Shown here: positions 1-4,485 of the stretch, piece by piece | How the letters are laid out: each line of letters starts with the position of its first letter | Numbering within the stretch: the stretch's first letter is position 1 | Assembly: GCA_938023705.1 (NCBI GenBank) | Contig: CALJDJ010000079.1 | Span: 1-5,132 of the forward strand | Source: an uncultured Collinsella sp. | Lineage (GTDB): Bacteria; Actinomycetota; Coriobacteriia; Coriobacteriales; Coriobacteriaceae | Direction: 5' to 3' | Length of the DNA stretch: 5,132 nt | Translations under genes and position numbers: made by a program | The notes under the pieces: model-generated | Database searches by the model: none | The model's input: the letters and a program-made list of their open reading frames with translations, nothing else | What the model was told of the DNA's origin: nothing

Positions 1-16
1 AGTGCCAACTCCGGCA

Positions 17-67
17 AAGAGTGTCCCCGGCGACTAGTCGTTTAAGAACGTCCCCGATGACTACTGC
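17..67. repeat. Imperfect 27-bp-period tandem repeat with an internal palindrome
   Basis: Two units starting at 17 and 44 match at 17 of 24 positions; each contains AAGA..GTCCCC followed by GACTA. The first unit ends in the perfect 10-bp palindrome CGACTAGTCG (31-40). On the minus strand each unit begins GGGGAC, which recalls the GGGGACAGGCACC word on the plus strand at 2905-2917. No open frame of interest covers it. It is probably an intergenic repeat remnant of the REP-like type; that assignment is an inference because only this window is visible. Confidence 0.5.
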
Positions 68-75
68 CATCCTGC

Positions 76-132
76 TTTCACTTCTTTTGCAAGTTTTAAC
101 TTCTTTTGCTTTCTTTCACTTCTTTTAACAAA
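76..132. repeat. Three 19-bp pyrimidine-rich tandem repeats
   Basis: Three consecutive 19-bp units start at 76, 95 and 114. Each begins TTT(C/A)ACTTCTTTT, and the core (C/A)ACTTCTTTT recurs at 79, 98 and 117, exactly 19 bp apart. The end of unit 3 runs into the hairpin block at 115-171. The related block after the ATPase gene (from 1639) carries only one unit, so unit number differs between the two copies, as expected from slippage. Function unknown. Confidence 0.7.
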
Positions 133-171
133 GCGCCCGGAGGGCATAGCTGCTCGCCGGGCGCCTCGGTT
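115..171. repeat. Direct repeat copy A: terminator-like hairpin block upstream of the ATPase gene
   Basis: This 57-bp block matches 1640-1697 with four substitutions and one single-base gap (about 91% identity). Its core is a hairpin with a perfect 8-bp stem, 133-140 (GCGCCCGG) with 157-164, plus an inner 4-bp stem (142-145 with 152-155). On the minus strand the outer stem gains a further G-U pair and is followed by CTTTGTTA, a weak U tract, so it may terminate a minus-strand transcript. No intact gene lies beside it here, so it looks like a duplicated or orphan terminator. Confidence 0.65.
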
Positions 172-274
172 CGACGAAGAAGCCTCAGCCGTAGCAACGG
201 ATTGCCCAGCGAGAGATTTCCCAAGTGGCAACTCAAACAGTACATGTTAATCTGTTTCGTTAATTGAAATGCGT
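172..274. other. Intergenic stretch without a recognisable feature
   Basis: I see no gene here. A possible minus-strand frame of 64 codons (96-290) covers it, but it runs through the hairpin and the tandem repeat, has no recognisable motif and lacks a ribosome binding site, so I do not call it. Only a weak TTGCC/GGCAA inverted pair (202-206 with 227-231) is visible. Base composition becomes AT-rich from about 230 onward, leading into the control region of the ATPase gene. Confidence 0.5.
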
Positions 275-334
275 AAATATGGTTAACCAAATAATTGATA
301 TTTGGTTAAATAGTAACTGTATATTTGGTTAAAT
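275..334. promoter_or_regulatory. Iteron-like operator candidate: three GGTTAA sites at 23-bp spacing
   Basis: GGTTAA occurs at 281, 304 and 327, exactly 23 bp apart, about two helical turns. The second and third sites are embedded in identical 14-mers, ATATTTGGTTAAAT, at 298-311 and 321-334; the first is a partial match (10 of 14). The first site also forms GGTTAACC, and its right half gives TTAACCAAATA (283-293), a perfect 11-bp inverted repeat of TATTTGGTTAA at 299-309 with a 5-bp spacer. All sites lie on one face of the helix immediately before the ATPase start. The likely role is binding of a regulator, possibly the ATPase itself; this is an inference. Confidence 0.6.
295..325 (+). promoter_or_regulatory. 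Candidate promoter of the ATPase gene
   Basis: A -35-like TTGATA (295-300) and a -10-like TATATT (320-325) each match the consensus at five of six positions, but the 19-bp spacer is longer than the ideal 17. The -35 box overlaps the left edge of the second GGTTAA repeat and the -10 box overlaps the third. A protein bound to the repeats would therefore compete with RNA polymerase. Low confidence because AT-rich DNA offers such matches by chance. Confidence 0.3.
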
Positions 335-359
335 GTACTGGTAAACAATGGTGATAATT

Positions 360-1625
360 ATGCCAAAGAAGTACTACACTAGAATTATCGAAAATGAGCT
401 TGACCAGCTGCTGGGTATATTCGGCGCCGTTCTCATCGAAGGACCGAAATGGTGCGGAAAGACGACCACGGCCGAGACCCGTGCAGCATCCAGGCTCCTT
501 CTCATGGACCCGTCCCGCAACTTCGAGAATCGCTTACGCGCCGAGACTGACCCGGCTCTTGCCGTTTCCGGCGAGGTGCCACGGCTGATTGACGAGTGGC
601 AGGAGGTTCCGAAGCTTTGGGACGCGGCACGGTTTGAGTGCGACAACCGCGGCGGTGAGCCTGGTCAGTTCATATTTACGGGATCGGCAACACCGCGAGA
701 CGACGAACGTCCGATGCACAGTGGCGCTGGAAGATTCGCCAAACTGCGCATGGATACCATGACGCTTTTCGAACTCGGGAAATCCAGCGGTGCAGTTAAG
801 CTGTCGGGCATTATTTCTGGCGAAAAGTTCAGTGGCGCCTTCGGGTCGTTGGACTCTGCCTCGATTGCCGAGTGCGTTGTTCGCGGTGGATGGCCCGCGG
901 CGGTCGGACACGATGCGCGGGCTGCGTCCGCGATGGCCAAACGTTACATCGGCATAGTTGCCGAAGAAGATTTGTCCCGTGTCGACGGCTCTCGCCGCGA
1001 CCCTGAGAAGGTCAAAGCTGTCATCGAGTCGCTTGCGCGCAATGAATCCACTTTGGCGACACTCAAGACGCTCGTGGCCGATCTTGGCGGAGAGGTGTCG
1101 AGACAGACGGCGGCATCATATATATCTCTTCTCGCTCGGGTTAGTTTCGTTCGCGATATTCCCGCGTGGAACCCCGCAATGAGATCCCCCGTGCACTTAA
1201 GAGAATCGAAGAAGCATCATCTCGCTGATCCGTCACTAGCGGCCGCCGCGCTCGGAGCGACTCCGGCGACATTGCTGCTAGATTTCAAGACGCTTGGGCT
1301 GCTTTTTGAATCGTTGGCCCTTCATGATTTGTGGGTTTATGCGCAGGCAAATGGAATGGGCCTCTATCACTATCACGATTCTCGCGATCTAGAAGTCGAT
1401 GCAGTCATTGCGGCTCCCGGTGGAACGTGGATCCCAGTCGAAATCAAGCTCAGCTCCGCCCAAATCGAAGAGGCGTCTGACAGCCTTATTGCTGTCGAGA
1501 AGCGTATGGTTGCCGCCGGAAACAACCCGCCAGTTTCGAAAGTCGTAATCATTGGATTTGGTTCACAAGCCTATGTCACTGACCGCGACGTCCAAGTTGT
1601 TCCGCTGGATGTTCTCGCGCCGTAG
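360..1625 (+). CDS. AAA_14-DUF4143 family ATP-binding protein
   Basis: A 421-residue protein. The N-terminal AAA_14 ATPase domain (about 1-190) has a Walker A motif GPKWCGKT (28-35), Walker B RLIDEWQ with D78 and E79, a sensor-like FIFTGSAT (104-111) and a conserved SGAGR (121-125). The DUF4143 domain (about 195-365) ends in a nuclease-like constellation, FES (E317), EVD (D347) and VEIK (E361, K363), resembling PD-(D/E)xK folds. The family's biological role is not settled; activity on DNA is inferred from these motifs. Length is normal for the family. I chose the ATG at 360 over 348 because the protein then begins MPKKYYTRII, like relatives, and GGTGA sits 6-10 bases upstream. It is the only plus-strand gene, lies between direct repeats and seems less GC-rich than its neighbours, which suggests horizontal gain. 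Confidence 0.9.
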   Translation: MPKKYYTRIIENELDQLLGIFGAVLIEGPKWCGKTTTAETRAASRLLLMDPSRNFENRLRAETDPALAVSGEVPRLIDEWQEVPKLWDAARFECDNRGGEPGQFIFTGSATPRDDERPMHSGAGRFAKLRMDTMTLFELGKSSGAVKLSGIISGEKFSGAFGSLDSASIAECVVRGGWPAAVGHDARAASAMAKRYIGIVAEEDLSRVDGSRRDPEKVKAVIESLARNESTLATLKTLVADLGGEVSRQTAASYISLLARVSFVRDIPAWNPAMRSPVHLRESKKHHLADPSLAAAALGATPATLLLDFKTLGLLFESLALHDLWVYAQANGMGLYHYHDSRDLEVDAVIAAPGGTWIPVEIKLSSAQIEEASDSLIAVEKRMVAAGNNPPVSKVVIIGFGSQAYVTDRDVQVVPLDVLAP

Positions 1626-1639
1626 TGCAATTGCAAGTT

Positions 1640-1697
1640 TTCACTTCTTTTAACAAGGCGCCCGGCGGGCATAGGCTGCTCGTCGGGCGCCTTGGTT
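1640..1697. repeat. Direct repeat copy B downstream of the ATPase gene
   Basis: This is the partner of 115-171, with one extra G in its loop. Upstream similarity continues as TTGCAAGTTTT (1631-1641), which recurs at 87-97, before the two additional 19-bp units present only in copy A. Together the copies bracket the ATPase gene and its control region, from about 87 to 1697. Confidence 0.65.
1655..1693. terminator. Probable bidirectional terminator between convergent ATPase and GH1 genes
   Basis: A perfect 10-bp stem, AAGGCGCCCG (1655-1664) with CGGGCGCCTT (1684-1693), closes a 19-base loop that can form four further pairs. It begins 30 bp after the ATPase stop (1623-1625, plus strand) and 30 bp after the GH1 stop (1723-1725, minus strand). 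The stem is flanked by A on the left and T on the right, so it reads as a terminator in both directions, but the U tracts are short and interrupted. Confidence 0.6.
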
Positions 1698-1722
1698 AGG
1701 ATGCTATTGCTGTTGAGAAAGC

Positions 1723-2763
1723 CTAGGCCAAATCTTCGCCATTGGTGGCGATAACCTTCTTGTACCAGCCAAAGCTCTTCTTTTTGGAACGCTTGAGGGT
1801 GCCGTTACCCGCGTCGTCGCGGTCGACGTAGATAAAGCCGTAGCGCTTGGACATCTCGCCCGTCGAGACGCTCACCAGGTCGATGCAGCCCCAAGAGGTG
1901 TAGCCCAGCAGGTCCACGCCGTCCTCGGTCACCGCGTCGCGCATCGCGGCGATGTGCTGGCGCAGGTAGTCGATACGGTAGTCGTCGTTGATGGAGCCGT
2001 CCTCCTCGACAACATCCTTGGCGCCCAGACCGTTCTCGACTACAAACAGCGGCTTCTGATAACGATCGTACAGGTCGTTGAGGGTGATGCGGAAACCCAG
2101 CGGATCGATGGCCCAGCCCCACTGGCTCTCCTGCAGGTAGGGGTTCTTGGCGCCGGCGAAGGCGTTACCCTGGGTGCGCTCGACATCGGGGTTATCGGCA
2201 CCGGCGGAGCAACGGGTACTGTAATAGCTAAAGCTGATGAAGTCGACGGTGTTGGCGGCCATGATCTCGCGGTCCTCATCCGTCATGTCCACATCGATGC
2301 CCAGACGCTCGAGCTTCTTGACGGCATAGGCCGGGTAGTAGCCGCGGCTCTGGACGTCGACGAAGAAGTAGTTATCCTGGTTGTCGAGCTGCGCCTGGCG
2401 CACATCGCCCGGACGGCAGCTGTAGGGGTAGTAGCTACCTGCGGCAAGCATGCAACCGATCTTGACCTCGGGGTCGATCTCGTGGGCGATCTTGGTTGCC
2501 CAAGCGCTGGCGACGAGCTCGTTGTGGGCGGCCAGGTACTCGACGGCCTCCCTGTTCTCGCCCTCCTCAAAGACCAGACCGGCACCCATAAACGGCAGGT
2601 GCAAGATCATATTGATCTCGTTGAAGGTAAGCCAGTACTTCACCAGGCCCTTGTAGCGGGTGAAGATCGTGGTCGCGAGGTTCTTGTAGAAGTCGATGAG
2701 CTTGCGGTTGCGCCAGCCGCCGTACTCCTTGATAAGGTGAATCGGGCAGTCGAAGTTTGTCGT
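1723..2763 (-). pseudogene. 6-phospho-beta-glucosidase (GH1, BglA-like), 5'-truncated
   Basis: The frame encodes the last ~345 residues of a GH1 6-phospho-beta-glucosidase, a family that hydrolyses 6-phosphorylated beta-glucosides imported by PTS. Homology begins near TNFDCPIHL (F at 2752-2754). Present are the acid/base Glu in TFNEIN (2617-2619), the nucleophile Glu in VVENG (2035-2037), the late Trp in TSWGCIDL and the SKRYGFIYVD signature that binds the phosphate. Full-length members have about 475 residues, so some 115-130 N-terminal residues, including the first barrel strands and the Q-x-E-G region, are missing. The frame runs open upstream to a GTG at 2914-2916, but that part is repeat DNA without GH1 similarity. 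The normally conserved His before F-D-C-P is Asn here, at the junction. The rest is intact without frameshift, so the deletion may be recent. An active enzyme is unlikely. Confidence 0.85.
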
Positions 2764-2942
2764 GGCTTCAGTATCCCCGTAAGCAGCGCGCCGCTCAACG
2801 GCAACGGCGCAGGCCGACACTTTTTTTCGCACACAGACGCCCGGCAGCCGCCCCCGTCTGACACTTTTTGATACCCGCCCGCCCAAACCGTCAACCACCA
2901 CAACGGGGACAGGCACCTTTGCGGCGGATTGGGCCCGGTTTG
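2764..2942. repeat. GC-rich repeat mosaic replacing the 5' end of the GH1 gene
   Basis: The stretch contains the word GACACTTTTT twice (2816-2825 and 2860-2869, 44 bp apart), a 6-bp stem CAGACG/CGTCTG (2834-2839 with 2855-2860) lying between them, and GGGGACAGGCACC (2905-2917). Such words are typical of dispersed intergenic repeats of the kind associated with REP-type tyrosine transposases. No transposase gene is visible in this window, so that link is an inference. The region has an open minus-strand frame continuous with the GH1 remnant, but its composition (MPVPVVVVDG..) is that of translated repeat. Confidence 0.55.
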
Positions 2943-2997
2943 TCTCGATCTGTAACAGTTAGGCAGCCAAAACCGGGCCTGGTGTTACAGATCGAGA
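2943..2997. repeat. Palindromic element 1 (15-bp arms, 25-base loop)
   Basis: TCTCGATCTGTAACA (2943-2957) is perfectly complementary to 2983-2997 across a 25-base loop. The loop can add AGGC/GCCT pairs (2961-2964 with 2977-2980). A further perfect 10-bp complement, GGCCCGGTTT (2932-2941) with AAACCGGGCC (2970-2979), crosses the main stem, so the two helices would form a pseudoknot or exclude each other. There is no U tract on either side, so it is not a standard intrinsic terminator. Confidence 0.8.
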
Positions 2998-3022
2998 TTT
3001 TTCGGGCAGCCCCTTCAGTTTG

Positions 3023-3077
3023 TCTCAATCTGTAACAGGTAGAGGCGATTTAGCCCGCTAGATGTTACAGATCGAGA
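3023..3077. repeat. Palindromic element 2, same geometry, 80 bp from element 1
   Basis: The arms at 3023-3037 and 3063-3077 match those of element 1 except for one base (A at 3027), and the loop is again exactly 25 bases but different in sequence. The A at 3027 faces C at 3073, a mismatch in plus-strand RNA but a G-U wobble in minus-strand RNA, the strand that carries the DUF4867 gene. The inner loop can extend the stem (TAG/CTA at 3040-3042 with 3058-3060, then GGC/GCC). The right arm ends about 10 bases after the DUF4867 stop codon, so it probably lies in that gene's 3' untranslated region. Confidence 0.8.
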
Positions 3078-3086
3078 CGGAAGATT

Positions 3087-3731
3087 CTAGTCCACGGTGA
3101 TGTCGAGGTTCTTGCCGACGAGGCCTACGTAGCCGCCTTCGGCTGCCTTGGGGCTGTCGGCGTGGCAGAGGACCCACTTGTCGGCCTTCCAATAGCAGTA
3201 GCTGTCGCCGGTCGCAGGCATGTCGGCCGCAGCCTCGGGGCGCGGACCATTGGTGCCCGCCGGCAGCGCCACCATCACCTGGAAGCCGCCGTCGTCGACC
3301 ATGCACGGCGTGTAGTGGAGCGTGGTGTTGAAGACTTCGACGACCGTACCCGCCGGCACGCGGAACGCCTTGACCTGAGCGGTGTCGAGCTTGCCGTCCT
3401 CGATCTCCCAGCGATGCGCCACGAGCAGGATAAAGTCGCGGGCGCCCAGGTTAAACTCGCTGGCGCGGTGATACTCCAGGCAGTTGAGCTGCGTGTTGTG
3501 GCCGTTGCACCAGCCCAGCTGGAAAGGACGGCCGCCAAACATGAGAAAGCCCAATTTGTCGGCATCCTTGACGCCCTCGAGCTCCGGCGCGCTTGCTACG
3601 TACTTGCTGCCCTCGGGGATGGGCGTGGCAGAGAGCGCCTCGAGCACGGGCGACGTGAGCACGGACGGAACGTTATCCCAAACGTTGCCATAGGATTTGA
3701 ACTCGGGATCGTTGACAGAGTAGATATGCAT
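3087..3731 (-). CDS. DUF4867 family cupin-like protein
   Basis: A 214-residue protein beginning MHIYSVNDPEFKSYGNV, recognised as a DUF4867 member. It has no signal peptide or membrane segment, so it is probably cytoplasmic. The middle of the protein has the look of a cupin (RmlC-like) barrel: GWCNGHNTQLNCLEYHRASE (73-92) with H78, E86 and H88 as possible metal ligands, then FRVPAGTVVEVFNTTLHYTP (123-142) with H139, a pattern like that of sugar-acid or ureidoglycolate-type cupins. No reaction is established for the family; a role in carbohydrate metabolism is a guess from its fold. The frame is open further upstream to 3833, but AGGAG five bases before the ATG at 3729-3731 and a promoter at 3766-3794 fix the shorter start. 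It appears to be a single-gene unit. Confidence 0.88.
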   Translation of the reverse strand: MHIYSVNDPEFKSYGNVWDNVPSVLTSPVLEALSATPIPEGSKYVASAPELEGVKDADKLGFLMFGGRPFQLGWCNGHNTQLNCLEYHRASEFNLGARDFILLVAHRWEIEDGKLDTAQVKAFRVPAGTVVEVFNTTLHYTPCMVDDGGFQVMVALPAGTNGPRPEAAADMPATGDSYCYWKADKWVLCHADSPKAAEGGYVGLVGKNLDITVD

Positions 3732-3736
3732 GTTCA

Positions 3737-3741
3737 CTCCT
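3737..3741 (-). promoter_or_regulatory. Ribosome binding site deciding the DUF4867 start
   Basis: AGGAG on the minus strand lies five bases before the ATG at 3729-3731. It rules out the 34-codon longer reading, whose first codons would lie within or upstream of the predicted promoter. Confidence 0.8.
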
Positions 3742-3765
3742 GTTCGTTTATGTGACAGTACGAAC

Positions 3766-3794
3766 ATTCTAGAACAAACATAAGCGATTTTGAA
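3766..3794 (-). promoter_or_regulatory. Promoter of the DUF4867 gene
   Basis: On the minus strand TTCAAA (3789-3794, four of six consensus bases) and TAGAAT (3766-3771, five of six) are separated by exactly 17 bp. Transcription would start near 3759 and leave a leader of about 28 bases containing the ribosome binding site. The TTCTAGAA palindrome overlapping the -10 box, with GTTC repeated on either side, could be an operator, but it does not match the SOS box consensus I know. Confidence 0.55.
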
Positions 3795-3815
3795 CGCCCA
3801 TCCCGACCACTCAAC

Positions 3816-3846
3816 AAAAAGGCGCCCCCGCACAAGCGAAGGCGCC
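3816..3846 (-). terminator. Rho-independent terminator of luxS
   Basis: Read on the minus strand, GGCGCC-UUCGC pairs with GCGGG-GGCGCC to give an 11-bp stem (two G-U pairs) with a UUGU tetraloop, directly followed by UUUUU (3816-3820). It starts 29 bases after the luxS stop codon. It separates luxS from DUF4867, which then has its own promoter. Confidence 0.9.
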
Positions 3847-3875
3847 CAATGCGCGCGTTTTGGACGATAAAGCCC

Positions 3876-4364
3876 TTACGCCTGCTGATAATGCAGGTGC
3901 TTCCCGTCGATATCGGCCAGGTCACGGTCGAGGTAACGGCGCGCGAGCCAGTTTGCCATGGGGAGGTTCTGGTCCAGATAGTTGCCGCACTCCTCGGGAG
4001 CGGCACCGGGGACATCGCCCTCAAAGCCCGCGACAAACTCAAACAGCTCACGCACGAGCGGCAAGATCTCCTCGCTCGTCACCTCGCCAAAAACGACGAG
4101 GTAAAAGCCCGTGCGGCAGCCCATGGGACCAAAGTAGACAATGCGGCTCGACCACTCGGCATGATTGCGAAGGAACGTCGCGCCCAGGTGCTCGATGGTG
4201 TGGCACTCGGCCGTGTTCATGACCGGCTCCTTATTGGGTGTGGTCAGGCGCAGGTCAAAGGTGGTGACGGCGGCGCCGGTCGCCGGATCGCGGTCGATGC
4301 GACTCACATACACGCCGGGCTCAAGCAGCAGATGGTCAACGGAAAAACTCGCGATGCGCTCCAT
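3876..4364 (-). CDS. luxS: S-ribosylhomocysteine lyase LuxS
   Basis: A 162-residue LuxS, a normal length. The enzyme cleaves S-ribosylhomocysteine to homocysteine and 4,5-dihydroxy-2,3-pentanedione, the precursor of autoinducer-2, in the cytoplasm as part of the activated methyl cycle. All key residues are visible: the HTIEHL metal motif with H55 and H59 and catalytic E58, the third metal ligand C126 in EECGNY, catalytic C83 in MGCRTGFY, substrate-binding R39 in FDLRLTTPN, and the N-terminal SFSVDH. The ATG at 4362-4364 is preceded by AGAGGA with six bases between. A strong terminator follows. The Pfs nucleosidase that usually supplies its substrate is not in this window. The ~100-base upstream region is highly structured (see 4391-4456). 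Confidence 0.97.
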   Translation of the reverse strand: MERIASFSVDHLLLEPGVYVSRIDRDPATGAAVTTFDLRLTTPNKEPVMNTAECHTIEHLGATFLRNHAEWSSRIVYFGPMGCRTGFYLVVFGEVTSEEILPLVRELFEFVAGFEGDVPGAAPEECGNYLDQNLPMANWLARRYLDRDLADIDGKHLHYQQA

Positions 4365-4390
4365 GGCAGATCCTCTCGATAGTCAATTTG

Positions 4391-4456
4391 GGACGGGGCT
4401 CTTTTAGCTGGTTCGAATGATCGCACCAATCATACCAGTCAAAAAAAGCCCCATCC
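4391..4456 (-). other. Long imperfect hairpin in the luxS upstream region
   Basis: The left arm 4391-4412 and right arm 4434-4456 are complementary over about 20 positions with one bulge, and inner ATGAT/ATCAT segments (4417-4421 with 4429-4433) add five pairs. Mismatches C4394/A4453 and C4401/A4446 on the plus strand become G-U wobbles in minus-strand RNA, which suggests selection on a minus-strand transcript. It would form in RNA reading from the nucleoside hydrolase toward luxS. No U tract follows it, so it is not a plain terminator of that read-through; it could be an attenuator-like element, a processing site or an operator dyad. Confidence 0.6.
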
Positions 4457-4458
4457 AA
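4429..4458 (-). promoter_or_regulatory. Candidate extended -10 promoter of luxS
   Basis: On the minus strand TGGTATGAT supplies an extended -10 (TG-n-TATGAT, hexamer at 4429-4434, five of six consensus bases), with a weak -35 TTGGAT (4453-4458, three of six) at 18 bp. Transcription would start near 4422, giving a leader of about 58 bases. The promoter lies inside the hairpin at 4391-4456, so an RNA started here contains only one arm. Confidence 0.45.
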
Positions 4459-4485
4459 AAAGACAACTTAGCCCAGGACACGGGC
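4441..4485 (-). terminator. Possible terminator of the nucleoside hydrolase gene
   Basis: On the minus strand GCCC..GUCC (4476-4485, inside the last codons) can pair with GGAUGGGGC (4448-4456) through two 4-bp helices split by a small internal loop, followed by seven U (4441-4447). The 19-base loop includes the stop codon. The same GGAUGGGGC segment is the arm of the longer hairpin at 4391-4456, so the two foldings compete. Moderate to low confidence, since the stem is imperfect. Confidence 0.35.

Noticed and set aside
96..290. 64-codon minus-strand frame upstream of the ATPase
   Set aside because: It crosses a tandem repeat and a hairpin, has no ribosome binding site and no recognisable motif.
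1954..2871. Long plus-strand frame of 305 codons opposite the GH1 remnant
   Set aside because: It is an antisense shadow; the valine- and leucine-rich translation follows from GC-biased third positions of the real minus-strand frame.
2764..2916. N-terminal 51 residues of the GH1 frame as a genuine new domain
   Set aside because: They are translated from repeat DNA, start at a GTG inside a repeat word, lack a ribosome binding site and show no domain features.
2943..3078. The tandem palindromes considered as a short CRISPR array
   Set aside because: Only two units exist; they are long inverted repeats with internal loops, not short direct repeats with spacers, and no cas gene is nearby.
3162..3755. 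Plus-strand frame of 197 codons opposite DUF4867
   Set aside because: Antisense shadow of the clearly recognisable DUF4867 gene, without its own start signals.
3761..3778. GAAC..GTTC-like dyad near the DUF4867 promoter considered as a LexA box
   Set aside because: Spacing and half-sites do not fit the CGAAC-N4-GTTCG pattern; the palindrome is only TTCTAGAA.
3849..4382. Plus-strand frame of 177 codons opposite luxS
   Set aside because: Antisense shadow of luxS, which has every catalytic residue.
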